From NCBI RefSeq assembly GCF_036865545.1, contig NZ_CP142208.1, positions 682,001 through 746,000 of the forward strand: a DNA stretch of 64,000 nt. The letters are read 5' to 3'. The translations under genes were made by a program, and so were the position numbers. The notes beneath the pieces were generated by a model. That model made no database searches, was not told the origin of the DNA, and saw nothing but the letters and a program-made list of their open reading frames with translations. Positions 16,404 through 25,147 of this stretch are shown piece after piece (positions within the stretch are counted from its first letter, which is position 1; the number at the start of each line of letters is the position of its first letter). Source of the DNA: Erwinia sp. E_sp_B01_1. GTDB lineage: Bacteria > Pseudomonadota > Gammaproteobacteria > Enterobacterales > Enterobacteriaceae.

Positions 16404-17424
16404 ATGAATACTGATATTAATTATGCTTTCCCTGTTTCTCCTGATTTTACAAAGGAAGAAATGCTGGAGCGTTGCTGGAAATGTCTTTATACTTCCTCCC
16501 AACAGGAAATGCTACATTATTGGGTTATTCTTCCCAAAAACATTAAGCCCGCCGAACTGGAACCGGTCGCCTTCCCTGATACAGGCTTAATCAATATCGG
16601 GCGTTATTTCACTTCGGATTGTTCACCCTATCTGGCAGTCTGGGCTGCATATGAGCGATGCCAGTGTGAAATGAACGCTTCTGACTGGTTGTTCAAAAAA
16701 CTCTCTTTGATGGGAGAAAAAGTGCTCCATCGACGTCTTGTAGGTAAAACCTCAGAACAGGGGATGTTTGCTGATGTTCTAACCATTAAAACGCATTTAT
16801 CCGGTGATGAGGTAATCTCGCGATATACCGTACAAAAAGACTACAATCGTGTGAAGGGGGGAGGGAATTACTTTTTACCAAAAGCTTCCTACGCCTCACG
16901 TGATTATGCTGCGCTCGCCAACGATATTTTCTCTACAGTAGTAAATTGGGATCTTTTGGGTCGCAGTAATTTAGCCCAGGCTTAATTACCCTTAACAGTT
17001 GATCTTGGAGGGAGTGGTTCCTTTAAAATACCAGGTTCATGGCACGCCAAAATAATTTCGAAAAACAGACTCATCGTCGATTAATACTATTGACGAAATT
17101 AATTACGGTGTCATAAGTATTTATTTCTATTCTGAGTCTGTTTGCTCATTTGCCGAAGATGCTTTTGAAAAATCAACGGCGCGTTTTCATCAACATGATG
17201 ATACTGTATCTTTCGTGGCGAATGAGTTGGAAAGTTTGAAGAGTTTGAAGAGTTTGAAGAGTTTGAAAATGATATTAACCCTGATTTGGGGGTGATGCAT
17301 ACCTGTACTGGTGAAATATATAGCGAAGTAGAGGAAATGCGCGCTTTATACCAGTCCTGTATCTTTAAATATTCTGCACTGTGGTGCTATATCGAACTGG
17401 TAGGTCAGCACAAGAATAATACGA
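16404..17424 (+). pseudogene. ~355-residue T6SS-associated gene, copy B, degraded
   Basis: It starts at ATG 16404 (GAAGAAGGTTT before it) with MNTDINYAFPVSPDFTKEE. It keeps the six-G tract that copy A has lost, reading GGGNYFLPKAS straight through. It stops at TAA 16983 where copy A has GAA (LAQA* against LALAELP). Beyond that a one-base insertion lies near 17084. Around 17232-17268 the unit GAAGAGTTT has expanded to several copies against one in copy A. The 3' end is replaced at about 17424 by a vgrG leader. It shows what the intact gene looks like in its first 193 residues. Confidence 0.8.
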
Positions 17425-17444
17425 GGTCATTCAGGGAGATCCTC

Positions 17445-17817
17445 ATGTTTGATCGCATTACATCCAACTGCCGGTGGAAGGGTTGCTCTTCTTGAAACTG
17501 GGCGGCACGCGCTATGCGGTTTACAGCCTGGTGATGGAACCCGACCTCTGGCCGATGAAGCGTGACAAAAATCTGCGCATTTTCCAGAGCCAGACCATGG
17601 TGCAGATTATCAAAACGCTGTTTTCCGAATACAACGTGACGGTGGAAGACAAGCTCACCGGCAACTACCGGGGGTGGGAATACTGCGTGCAGTATCAGGA
17701 AAGCAGCTTTAACTTTATCAGCCGCCTGATGGAGCTGGAGGGGATTTACTACTTCTTCCGCCACGAAGCGGACAAACACACCCTGGTGCTGATGGACAGC
17801 GTGCAGCAGCATTACAG
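17445..17817 (+). pseudogene. vgrG 5' fragment with internal deletion
   Basis: The sequence from ATG 17445 copies the start of vgrG (1447 on). It lost one base near 17462 (ACATCC for ACAGTCC). It then jumps from GGGCGGCAC (matching ~1503) to GCGCTATGCGG (matching ~1699), removing about 190 bases between two short GCGGCAC repeats. From there it is nearly identical to 1700-2000, ending inside the gp27-like region at CAGCAGCAT. An effector remnant follows. It is non-functional, but is a substrate for recombination with the intact vgrG. Confidence 0.85.
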
Positions 17818-18307
17818 TATGGCGGTACTGCCGCCATAGGTAAGCCGGGTACGCTATATGGTGGTATTGCTGGGGATGTCACGATTGGTACAGCTGAAGC
17901 TAAGGCCGTCAGTGAGATCTATAAAGGGAATGATGGGCGTTACGGATTCAATGCAGAAGCTGGAGCGGAAACTGCAGCGATATAAGGGGAAGTAGTTGGT
18001 AACATTGATATATATGGTGTGAATATTGCAGATGCTAAAATTGGTGGCAGTGTTGGTGCTGTAGGGGCATCTGCAGGCATTGCAGGTTACTGGGATAAGA
18101 ATGATGATTCTCTTAATCTTAGCGTTTCAGGAGATCTGGCTACAGTACTGGGATTGAAAGGTGACGTAGGAATGAAGTTCGTATGCGATGGTCTTTTTGA
18201 TTGGGTTTTTGAAGGTGAACAAGGTTCAGCTAAATCAAAAACTGTAATCAAAGAGGGGGGATGGGGCCATCTTATCTGGATGTATTACTATTTTAGTTGG
18301 CGATTAA
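17818..18307 (+). pseudogene. Effector C-terminal remnant with Gly/Ala-rich repeats
   Basis: Read through its lesions, this gives YGGTAAIGKPGTLYGGIAGD, AEAKAVSEIYKGNDGRYGFN, AEAGAETAAI*GEVVGNIDI, GGSVGAVGASAGIAGYWDKN and GDLATVLGLKGDVGMKF. The end is KEGDGAILSGCITILVGD and TAA 18305. TAA 17983 replaces a probable Lys codon. A six-G run at 18255-18260 carries one G too many and shifts the tail. Glycine/alanine-rich segments of this kind are seen in some membrane-active T6SS cargo domains, but no family was assigned. The 4-TM gene 24 bases later is the likely partner. An effector role is inferred. Confidence 0.6.
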
Positions 18308-18331
18308 TAAGTTGATTTAACAGAGTTTATT

Positions 18332-18766
18332 ATGAGTTATATTGGGTTTGTGTTTTTTTTGCTTTTTTGTACATGTTATTTATGGGATGGGAAAGATTTT
18401 TTTAACAAAAGGGATTGGTTGGTTTTCCTACTTAAATTTATTGGTGTTTTTATTGTTACAATACTATTTGGTTTTACCTTGAAAGGGATTATGCATTTAT
18501 GGCCAGGGATTTCTTTGACTGTTGCAAAGCATTTAACTACAGCTTTCGGAGCATCTTTAATATCTGTATTAGGAATGAAATTTCTTGTTGTAATGCTGTG
18601 TGCTATTTTTAGGAATATAATGGCGTTCCATGAGAATCACAATGTAGAAAATTTTGATAGATTATCTGTCATTACCAACAAGTTTGCTCCAACTCTTCTT
18701 ATTCTGGCAAAATTCGTTGTAACATGTGGTAGTGTACTAATATTTTATGGCATTTGGCTGGCATAG
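18332..18766 (+). CDS. 4-TM candidate immunity protein, paralogue 4
   Basis: The 144 residues have MSYIGFVFFLLFCTCYLWDG, KDFFNKRDW, a second hydrophobic stretch (FIGVFIVTILFGFTLKGIM), SVLGMKFLVVMLCAIFRNIM, a polar loop AFHENHNVENFDRLS, and a last helix ending FYGIWLA. It directly follows the longest effector remnant, which still carries the GGxxG-rich part, so this pair is the best evidence linking the two families. A broken ~355-residue gene starts 19 bases later. The intact state next to a dead effector suggests selection for keeping the membrane protein. Confidence 0.75.
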   Translation: MSYIGFVFFLLFCTCYLWDGKDFFNKRDWLVFLLKFIGVFIVTILFGFTLKGIMHLWPGISLTVAKHLTTAFGASLISVLGMKFLVVMLCAIFRNIMAFHENHNVENFDRLSVITNKFAPTLLILAKFVVTCGSVLIFYGIWLA

Positions 18767-18785
18767 ATAACTAAATGGGGATTGA

Positions 18786-19353
18786 ATGATGAGTTCTGAG
18801 CATTACTACGATTTCCCCTTGGTTTCCAGGTTTACTAATGAAGAGATACAGCAACATTTTTGGTAGTGTCTTTATACTTCAGCTCAACAGGAAATGCTGC
18901 ATTATTGGGTGATTTTGCCAGAAAAGGTTAAGCCCGCCGGAGTGGAGCCGGTCGCCTTCCCTGATACAGGCTTAACCAATATTGGGCGTTATTTCACTTC
19001 GGATTCTTCACCCTATCTGGAAGTCTGGGCTGCATATGAGCGATGCCAGTGTGAAATGAACGCTTCTGACTGGTTGTTCAAAAAACTCTCTTTGATGGGA
19101 GAAAAAGTCCTCCATCGACGTCTTGTAGGTAAAACATCAGAGCAGGGAATCGTTGCTGATGTACTAACCATCAAAACGCATTCATCCGGTGATGAGGTAA
19201 TCTCGCGATATACCGTACAAAAAGACTACAATCGTGTGAAGGGGGGAGGTAATTACTTTTTATCAAAAGCTTCCTGCGCCTCACGTGATTATGCTGCGTT
19301 CGCCAACGATATTTTCTTTATAGCAGTAAATTGGGATCTTTTGCATCGCAGTA
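18786..19353 (+). pseudogene. ~355-residue T6SS-associated gene, copy C, truncated
   Basis: ATG 18786 opens MMSSEHYYDFPLVSRFTNEE and then IQQHFW*CLYTSAQQEML: TAG stands where the other copies have AAG (Lys). After that the frame stays open and matches copy B closely, with the six-G tract intact (VKGGGNYFLSKAS), until 19353. There the match ends and terminator/SymE sequence begins. A product restarted at Met 18894 would lack the N terminus and the whole second half. Confidence 0.8.
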
Positions 19354-19395
19354 AAGCAGTGAAAATTTTTAAACATTCCTTCGGATTTTTACATT

Positions 19396-19445
19396 TAAAT
19401 AGTAAATTATTGAAAACGTTCTCAACGATCCTTCCAGTTTCTACA
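19396..19445. repeat. Degenerate terminator-like repeat, copy 4
   Basis: CGTTCTCAACGATCCTTCCA and GTTTCTACATTAGCCGCTGG keep the right half of the repeated terminator (GATCCTTCC...ACATTAGCCGC compares with GATCCTTCC...ACTTTAGCCGC at copy 2), but the stem has decayed. It sits at the 3' end of the SymE-like gene on the minus strand, as in the other copies. Confidence 0.5.
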
Positions 19446-19676
19446 TTAGCCGCTGGCCTGAACCATCAACGTCAGCGCCTTCCAACGAGCTTTCTCTATC
19501 ACCATCTTCTGTTGACCAAGGTGCTTCTGTTGCTGCCGTAGCCACGTCTCTTTGCGGATGTCGGGGAGCAGCACCAGGCAGCCGTCCAGCACCTGCAGGC
19601 TCACGCCAGTTCCCACCTCAAACCCCGCCTTAGCTAGCCACTTACCCGAAATGTTCACCTGCGGCGTGCTTCTCAA
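19446..19676 (-). pseudogene. SymE-family toxin, N-terminally truncated
   Basis: The minus-strand frame gives PQVNISGKWLAKAGFEVGTG then VSLQVLDGCLVLLP, the AbrB-like SymE core. A Lys/Gln-rich helical tail (LRQQQKHLGQQKMVIEKARW) runs to TAA 19446. The N-terminal part is missing: just upstream the sequence becomes the plus-strand Rhs fragment that starts at about 19674, so the apparent start Met lies at a rearrangement junction. It retains the full C-terminal part that the SymE at 13725 lacks. Possibly expressed if a start is supplied, but probably dead. Confidence 0.65.
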
Positions 19677-20030
19677 CAGCGGAGAACACCCCTATCACTA
19701 TGACGCCCTCAGCAGGTTCACTCAGGCCAGAGAAGAACGGTTTGCATTTAACCCGGCAAATAATTTACTGAGTCAGGAAAAATCTGCTGCGGTTAAGGAT
19801 GACCGCGTGCGGGTATTTGAAGACAGGCGCTGGGAATTTGACGCGCACGGCAACATTTCTGAAAAACGCACCGGACGCCATACTCGCCAAAGGTTTGTCT
19901 GGAACGCTGAGCATCAGCTTGAATCGGCGGTAACTGAAAGGCGTGGCGTTAAACAGGTCACTACGTACGGTTATGACGCTTTTGGGCGCCGCAGCTGGAA
20001 AAAAGACCCCTTCGGGATCACTCACTTCTT
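19674..20030 (+). pseudogene. Rhs core fragment
   Basis: About 119 codons match the Rhs barrel at 10278-10640 with many silent changes: NSGEHPYHYDALSRFTQARE, FEDRRWEFDAHGNISEKRTG and YGYDAFGRRSWKKDPFGITH. It has no start and no tip. At 20030 it is joined to the 3' end of a 4-TM gene. The divergence from the intact rhs suggests it came from another Rhs rather than a recent duplication. Confidence 0.85.
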
Positions 20031-20169
20031 ACAGAGTATATAATGCAAAAAACCATGAAAAATTTCACCATTAGCTAATAAGTTGTCACCCGCACTGCTT
20101 CTGTTCGCAAAATGTATTGTCTCATTCGGAGCTGTAGTAATTTATTATGGAGTTTGGTTGGCACATTAA
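20031..20169 (+). pseudogene. 4-TM gene 3' remnant
   Basis: RVYNAKNHEKFH aligns with HRIYNAKNYQKFS of paralogue 2. A TAG and frame changes follow, then DNA matching the end of the family (AAATGTATTGT...TTTGGTTGGCACATTAA) to TAA 20167. This is a sixth trace of the family. The 247 bases from 20170 to the XRE gene hold no gene or element I can identify. Confidence 0.75.
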
Positions 20170-20416
20170 GTCAGGATGAGGCTGCAGACCAGCGTGTCGT
20201 GCATAAAATTGATGGAGCCACTCTGATTGAGGGCTCACGGCGTTGCCATTTAATACCAGCAGCTTCTATCCCACCATACTTAGCCTGCCAGTTGTAATCG
20301 CTGGATTAGGATAAAGTGGTCTCGCGAAAGACATCTTATACCGTTCGTCCGGCTTCGACAGACCTCAGGGCGGCAATGATTTGGTGTCCTGTGAATCAAA
20401 TCTTGCGATAACTAAT

Positions 20417-20977
20417 TTATTCTTTTTCAATAGTCCCGATATTTATTGATAAGACTTTTCTGGCGTTTATGATTAGATCGTTATCAAAGGCATGGGCTAA
20501 AACTCTGGCATTCTCTTCATGCACATTAATTTTACGGTTTGCAAGGCTTAGTTCTTTGTTATCGCCATCGCCATCGCCAACGCCATTTTCCTCTATATTG
20601 ATAATCTCATGGGTTTCACTATTGTCAGCAATCAGACTATTTTCTGGCGCTTTACCTTTCTTCATTTGGTATCTGAAAATAATACTTTCCAGTACTTCCA
20701 CCACGATTTTTTGTTCTTCCTTATCTAACTCATGTACGCGTCTGAAAAGCGACATTAATTCACCTTCCGGTAATGATTCTTTAAATCCAAATAACAAATA
20801 ATCAATACTTACGTGATGTTTTAAAGCAAGGGCATGTAAAGCTTTACCTGACGGGAATATCTTCCCTGTCACATAATTAATCCAGGTGTTGACGTTTATA
20901 CCTATACTGGCAGCCATAGCTGGCTGAGAAAGTGAACTCTGTTCGCGGAGTTTCTGAAGTCTTGCGGCGACGGACAT
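20417..20977 (-). CDS. XRE-family transcriptional regulator
   Basis: The 186-residue protein has an N-terminal helix-turn-helix (LQKLREQSSLSQPAMAASIG then NVNTWINYVTGKIFPS, residues ~6-45). The extension KHHVSIDYLLFG is typical of phage-like repressors. A helical region follows (LFRRVHELDKEEQKIVVEVL), then an acidic linker with GDGDGD encoded by a 6-base repeat, and an unassigned C-terminal part. It is the last gene of the mobile region, at the border to core genes. A GTCAC-N6-GTGAC palindrome lies 25 bases upstream and could be its own operator. Targets unknown. Confidence 0.8.
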   Translation of the reverse strand: MSVAARLQKLREQSSLSQPAMAASIGINVNTWINYVTGKIFPSGKALHALALKHHVSIDYLLFGFKESLPEGELMSLFRRVHELDKEEQKIVVEVLESIIFRYQMKKGKAPENSLIADNSETHEIINIEENGVGDGDGDNKELSLANRKINVHEENARVLAHAFDNDLIINARKVLSINIGTIEKE

Positions 20978-21001
20978 GGCAATATTCCTTGTTTAACCTG
21001 A

Positions 21002-21017
21002 GTCACTTACCTGTGAC
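21002..21017. promoter_or_regulatory. Palindrome upstream of the XRE gene, candidate operator
   Basis: GTCACTTACCTGTGAC is a 5+5 perfect inverted repeat with a 6-base spacer, 25 bases before the XRE start codon on the minus strand. The position suits autoregulation. It is a single site, so the call is tentative. Confidence 0.35.
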
Positions 21018-21209
21018 AATTCTCATCGGGTAAAGCATATCTGAATTTAATCAGCGCAGGAATATGCAATATATTCTGTTTGTTATTTTTATAAAGTAAA
21101 AAAACACATCATTATAGTGATTATTATTATTGATAGTATGGTTAATCCGACACGCCCGGTGTGGTGCTTCAGAATTATCCGGGCCAGCGCCCGGTAACAA
21201 ATCTACATT

Positions 21210-21232
21210 AAGGGCATCTTTCAGATGCCCTT
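21210..21232 (-). terminator. Terminator of yghU
   Basis: A perfect 10-bp stem AAGGGCATCT / AGATGCCCTT with a 3-base loop lies 28 bases after the stop codon on the minus strand. It is followed there by AATGTAGATTT, only weakly T-rich. Confidence 0.65.
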
Positions 21233-21259
21233 AATAACGACTTTTATGCTGACTTGCTA

Positions 21260-22126
21260 TTAATTACCCAGCTTGTCTTCAGTACGAAGATCAAAATCAG
21301 AAGCATCATGGCGTTCGTGAAGCTGCTCGGACGGCTCGCCGAATGTACGGTTAACGATACGGCCTCGTTGCACTGCCGGACGCTGTGCTATTTCATCTGC
21401 CCAGCGCACCAGGTTTTTGTAAGATCCGGCATCAAGGAATTCAGCGGCATTATAAACCTGGCCTCTGACCAGCGCGCCGTACCAAGGCCAGATAGCAATA
21501 TCAGCAATGGTATAGTTTTCCCCGGCGATGTAGCGGTTCTCAGCCAGCTGGCGATCCAGCAGGTCAAGCTGACGCTTGGCTTCCATGGTGAAGCGATCGA
21601 TAGCGTATTCGATTTTTTCCGGCGCATAGCTGTAGAAGTGGCCGAAACCTCCGCCTAAATAAGGCGCAGAGCCCTGCAGCCAGAACAGCCAGTTCAGCGT
21701 CTCGGTACGCGCTGCCGCATCTTTTGGCAGGAAATGCCCAAATTTCTCGGCCAGATAGAGCAGGATGGCACCGGACTCAAATACACGAGTAGGCGGCGTG
21801 GTCGAGTGGTCCAGCAGCGCAGGGATTTTGGAGTTAGGATTGACCTCCACAAATCCGGAGGAGAACTGATCGCCCTCACCAATGCGGATCAGGTGTGCAT
21901 CGTATTCGGCATCATTGACGTTCAACGCCAGTAACTCTTCCAGCAGGATGGTGACCTTCTGGCCGTTTGGCGTGCCCATCGAATACAGCTGAAGCGGATG
22001 CTTGCCGACTGGCAGGCTGGCTTCGGTACGTGCGCCAGCTGTGGGGCGGTTGATGCTTCCCCAGGTTCCGCCCGCTTCTTTATTTTCTGTCCAGACTTTG
22101 GCTGGCTGATAATCCGTTGTGCTCAT
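21260..22126 (-). CDS. yghU: Glutathione S-transferase-like disulfide-bond reductase YghU
   Basis: The 288 residues equal the E. coli YghU length. It begins MSTTDYQPAKVWTENKEAGG. A thioredoxin-like domain follows (LYSMGTPNGQKVTILLEELL, NPNSKIPALLDH, ESGAILLYLAEKFG), then an all-helical C-terminal domain (YTIADIAIWPWYGALV). YghU uses glutathione or glutathionyl intermediates to reduce disulfides. ATG 22126 follows AAGGGGAA. A longer frame upstream has no ribosome site. The gene is monocistronic, with a hairpin terminator after it, and diverges from the glycosylase gene. Confidence 0.93.
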   Translation of the reverse strand: MSTTDYQPAKVWTENKEAGGTWGSINRPTAGARTEASLPVGKHPLQLYSMGTPNGQKVTILLEELLALNVNDAEYDAHLIRIGEGDQFSSGFVEVNPNSKIPALLDHSTTPPTRVFESGAILLYLAEKFGHFLPKDAAARTETLNWLFWLQGSAPYLGGGFGHFYSYAPEKIEYAIDRFTMEAKRQLDLLDRQLAENRYIAGENYTIADIAIWPWYGALVRGQVYNAAEFLDAGSYKNLVRWADEIAQRPAVQRGRIVNRTFGEPSEQLHERHDASDFDLRTEDKLGN

Positions 22127-22330
22127 AACCGAAATTCCCCTTTCTGATAAAAAAATGGCGCATCCTGGAGTTAACCCCACAGACGTCTCGCCGTTGATGG
22201 TCTAAAAATAGCTGCTGTGTCAGCAAAAAACCAAACGCGGTTGTTACATCGGATGTCAGGTATAGCACCGGGATATCTCCGGCGTTTGTCTTTAAAGAGC
22301 ACTCTAATCAGCAATAAACGGGAAAACAGA

Positions 22331-22978
22331 ATGGATGAGCACTACCTGGCCGACCTGAAAGAAGCAGGACTTACCCTCACCGATGATGGCCGCGTCTGCT
22401 GTTACTGGCAGCCCTCGATGCCGGACTATCACGATAATGAGTGGGGCAAGCCGGTGGTGGACGATCGTCGATTGTTCGAAAAAGTCTGTCTGGAAGGGTT
22501 TCATTCAGGTATGTCGTGGCAGCTTATTTATAATAAACGCGAAAACTTCCGCCGGGCTTTTTGCGATTTTGATTTCCACAAGGTTGCAGAATTCACCGAT
22601 GAGGATGTTGCCAGGCTGATGGAGGACCAAAGCATTGTCCGTAACCGGGCAAAAATCCTCTCTGCTATAAATAACGCCAAAAGGGCGATTGCACTGGTTG
22701 AAGAGGCGGGTTCTCTGGCGGCCTGGTTCTGGCAGTTTGAACCCACGGCTGCCGATCGCCCCTCAACCGTTGATCTGGCGTACTGGCAGAATGCCAAAAC
22801 CTCGCCTGAAGCGACGAAAATGTCTAAAGCGCTAAAGAAGCGAGGCTGGACATGGGTAGGGCCAGTTACCACTTATTCCCTGATGCAGGCGCTGGGTCTG
22901 ATCAACGATCACATCAGCGGTTGCCAGTGCCGCGAAGCGTTCGAACAGCAGCGTGAAGCTCTGACTCGTCCAACCTGA
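22331..22978 (+). CDS. DNA-3-methyladenine glycosylase I family protein
   Basis: The 215-residue protein belongs to the Tag family, which removes 3-methyladenine from alkylated DNA. Visible motifs are YHDNEWGKPVVDDRRLFEKV, CLEGFHSGMSWQLIYNKREN, IVRNRAKILSAINNA, SKALKKRGWTWVGPVTTYSL and MQALGLINDHISGCQC. The His and two Cys near the end fit the zinc site of Tag. It is longer at the N terminus than E. coli Tag and differs in several core positions, so it may be a second paralogue. ATG 22331 was chosen because it follows GGGAAAACAG and alignment starts there. Upstream in-frame codons lack a site. The 278 bases up to prfC show no further gene. Confidence 0.88.
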   Translation: MDEHYLADLKEAGLTLTDDGRVCCYWQPSMPDYHDNEWGKPVVDDRRLFEKVCLEGFHSGMSWQLIYNKRENFRRAFCDFDFHKVAEFTDEDVARLMEDQSIVRNRAKILSAINNAKRAIALVEEAGSLAAWFWQFEPTAADRPSTVDLAYWQNAKTSPEATKMSKALKKRGWTWVGPVTTYSLMQALGLINDHISGCQCREAFEQQREALTRPT

Positions 22979-23256
22979 ACGTGAAGTTTTTGCCCGGGCA
23001 TTGTATTGTATCCCCACAATTTTTCATCAAGAGGCCACGCCAGTGTAGAACCAGAATCCCCACCGCAATCCGCCTGAAAAAACAGCAATAACGGCTTCTG
23101 GCTTTGAATGCTGTACGCATTTATGGGGATTACGCGGCGTTCTGCATTGTTTCTAACCGCCGGATCGGTGAAAATGCCGGCCATTGATGATTAATCGCCT
23201 GTGCTGCCCTCGCGCCGTCTGCGCAGCGGTGGTACAGCACCCAACAGAGTTTTTTC

Positions 23257-24846
23257 ATGTCTAATGCACCCTTTATGCAAGAGGTGGCTCGCCGCCGCAC
23301 TTTTGCCATTATCTCCCACCCCGATGCGGGTAAAACCACCATCACTGAGAAAGTGTTGCTGTTCGGACAGGCTATCCAGACCGCCGGTACGGTAAAAGGC
23401 CGTGGTTCCAACCAGCATGCTAAATCTGACTGGATGGAGATGGAAAAGCAGCGTGGTATCTCCATCACCACCTCGGTGATGCAGTTCCCGTATCGCGAAA
23501 GCCTGGTGAACCTGCTGGATACGCCGGGGCACGAAGACTTCTCCGAAGATACTTATCGTACCCTGACGGCGGTGGACTGCTGCCTGATGGTCATTGATGC
23601 CGCGAAAGGCGTTGAAGATCGTACCCGTAAGCTGATGGAAGTCACCCGCCTGCGTGACACGCCGATCCTGACCTTTATGAACAAGCTGGACCGTGATATC
23701 CGCGATCCAATGGAAGTCATGGATGAAGTGGAAAGCGAGCTGAAGATCGCCTGTGCGCCCATCACCTGGCCGATCGGCTGCGGCAAGCTGTTTAAAGGTG
23801 TTTACCACCTTTATAAAAATGAAACTTACCTTTACCAGACCGGTAAAGGGCACACCATTCAGGAAGTGCGCGTGGTGAAAGGTCTGGATAACCCGGATCT
23901 GGATAAAGCGATCGGTGAAGAACTGGCTGGCCAGCTGCGTGAAGAGCTTGAGCTGGTGCAGGGTGCTTCCCATGAGTTCGACAAAGAAGCTTTCCTGGCC
24001 GGTGAGCTGACGCCGGTATTCTTTGGTACTGCACTGGGTAACTTTGGTGTGGACCATATGCTGGATGGTCTGGTTGAGTGGGCACCTTCTCCAATGCCAC
24101 GTAAAACTGACCTGCGCACCGTGACGGCCGCTGATGACAAGTTCACCGGCTTTGTCTTTAAGATCCAGGCCAATATGGATCCTAAACACCGTGACCGCGT
24201 GGCTTTCATGCGTGTGGTGTCCGGCAAATACGAAAAAGGCATGAAGCTGCGCCAGGTTCGCCTGGGCAAGGATGTGGTGATTGCCGATGCGCTGACCTTT
24301 ATGGCTGGCGACCGTTCGCACGTTGAAGAAGCTTATCCGGGCGACATCATTGGCCTGCACAACCACGGCACCATCCAGATCGGCGACACCTTTACTCAGG
24401 GTGAGAACATGAAGTTCACCGGTATTCCGAACTTCGCGCCGGAACTGTTCCGTCGAATCCGCCTGCGTGACCCGCTGAAACAGAAACAGCTGCTGAAAGG
24501 GCTGGTACAGCTTTCGGAGGAGGGCGCCGTGCAGGTGTTCCGTCCGGTACATAACAACGATCTGATTGTAGGCGCCGTAGGTGTACTGCAGTTTGACGTG
24601 GTTGTGGCGCGCCTGAAAAGCGAATACAACGTTGAAGCTATCTACGAATCCATCAACGTCTCTACCGCACGCTGGGTGGAATGCAGCGACGCGAAGAAGT
24701 TCGATGAGTTCCAGCGTAAAAATGAAGTGAACCTGGCGTTGGATGGCGGTGATAACCTCACCTACATTGCTCCTACTATGGTTAACCTCAACATTACCCA
24801 GGAGCGATATCCTGAAGTGGTGTTCCGGAAAACGCGCGAACACTAA
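23257..24846 (+). CDS. prfC: Peptide chain release factor 3 (RF3)
   Basis: This 529-residue GTPase has exactly the E. coli length. It removes RF1/RF2 from the ribosome after peptide release. The GTP-binding motifs are HPDAGKTT (G1), DTPGHEDF (G3) and NKLDRD (G4). Domain II and III sequence ([40 protein letters not shown]) follows. The ATG lies after AGAGTTTTTTC with a weak ribosome site. The gene is followed by a strong terminator and then osmY, the same order as in E. coli. Confidence 0.98.
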   Translation: MSNAPFMQEVARRRTFAIISHPDAGKTTITEKVLLFGQAIQTAGTVKGRGSNQHAKSDWMEMEKQRGISITTSVMQFPYRESLVNLLDTPGHEDFSEDTYRTLTAVDCCLMVIDAAKGVEDRTRKLMEVTRLRDTPILTFMNKLDRDIRDPMEVMDEVESELKIACAPITWPIGCGKLFKGVYHLYKNETYLYQTGKGHTIQEVRVVKGLDNPDLDKAIGEELAGQLREELELVQGASHEFDKEAFLAGELTPVFFGTALGNFGVDHMLDGLVEWAPSPMPRKTDLRTVTAADDKFTGFVFKIQANMDPKHRDRVAFMRVVSGKYEKGMKLRQVRLGKDVVIADALTFMAGDRSHVEEAYPGDIIGLHNHGTIQIGDTFTQGENMKFTGIPNFAPELFRRIRLRDPLKQKQLLKGLVQLSEEGAVQVFRPVHNNDLIVGAVGVLQFDVVVARLKSEYNVEAIYESINVSTARWVECSDAKKFDEFQRKNEVNLALDGGDNLTYIAPTMVNLNITQERYPEVVFRKTREH

Positions 24847-24875
24847 TAACGGACGAAATGTCGTCTACACTCTTT

Positions 24876-24904
24876 AAGCGATGCATTGTGCATCGCTTTT
24901 TTTT
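24876..24904 (+). terminator. Terminator of prfC
   Basis: Perfect 9-bp stem AGCGATGCA / TGCATCGCT with loop TTG, followed by eight Ts. Between here and osmY (about 240 bases) a CTATATT at 25020 could be the -10 of a sigma-S type osmY promoter; this is only a suggestion. Confidence 0.92.
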
Positions 24905-25147
24905 GGCCCTGTTTTGCCCGTTTCCCGGCTGAAAGTTACAGACTGCTCTTAAAAAAACTGCTTTTTGCGCATTTATCCATCATATCAACCACAAGCGGCG
25001 GTGAAATCCTGATTACCGTCTATATTTATTTCTACAGGACGAAAACAGGCGGCGCGGTAGCTGCAACGTCTCACTTACTACAGTCACGCCGTTTGTGACT
25101 GAAAGCTCACAGTTGTGAGTGCAATTACATGAAGAAGGAACACATCG

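Noticed and set aside
14712..18766. Reading the 4-TM array as recent tandem duplication
   Set aside because: Apart from the repeat pair 1-200 / 15442-15641, the copies share mainly signature motifs, so they are old paralogues brought together by successive insertions.
1..20400. Insertion sequence or transposase genes as the cause of the rearrangements
   Set aside because: No transposase, integrase or terminal inverted repeats of an IS element were seen; the junctions look like recombination between short or long direct repeats.
20170..20416. Short frame downstream of the 4-TM remnant as a gene
   Set aside because: It begins inside the remnant, has no family features, and ends in sequence without identifiable content.
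23191..24843. Long minus-strand open frame (550 codons) opposite prfC
   Set aside because: It mirrors a highly expressed, codon-biased gene. It shows no domain or ribosome site and its composition is that of a shadow frame.
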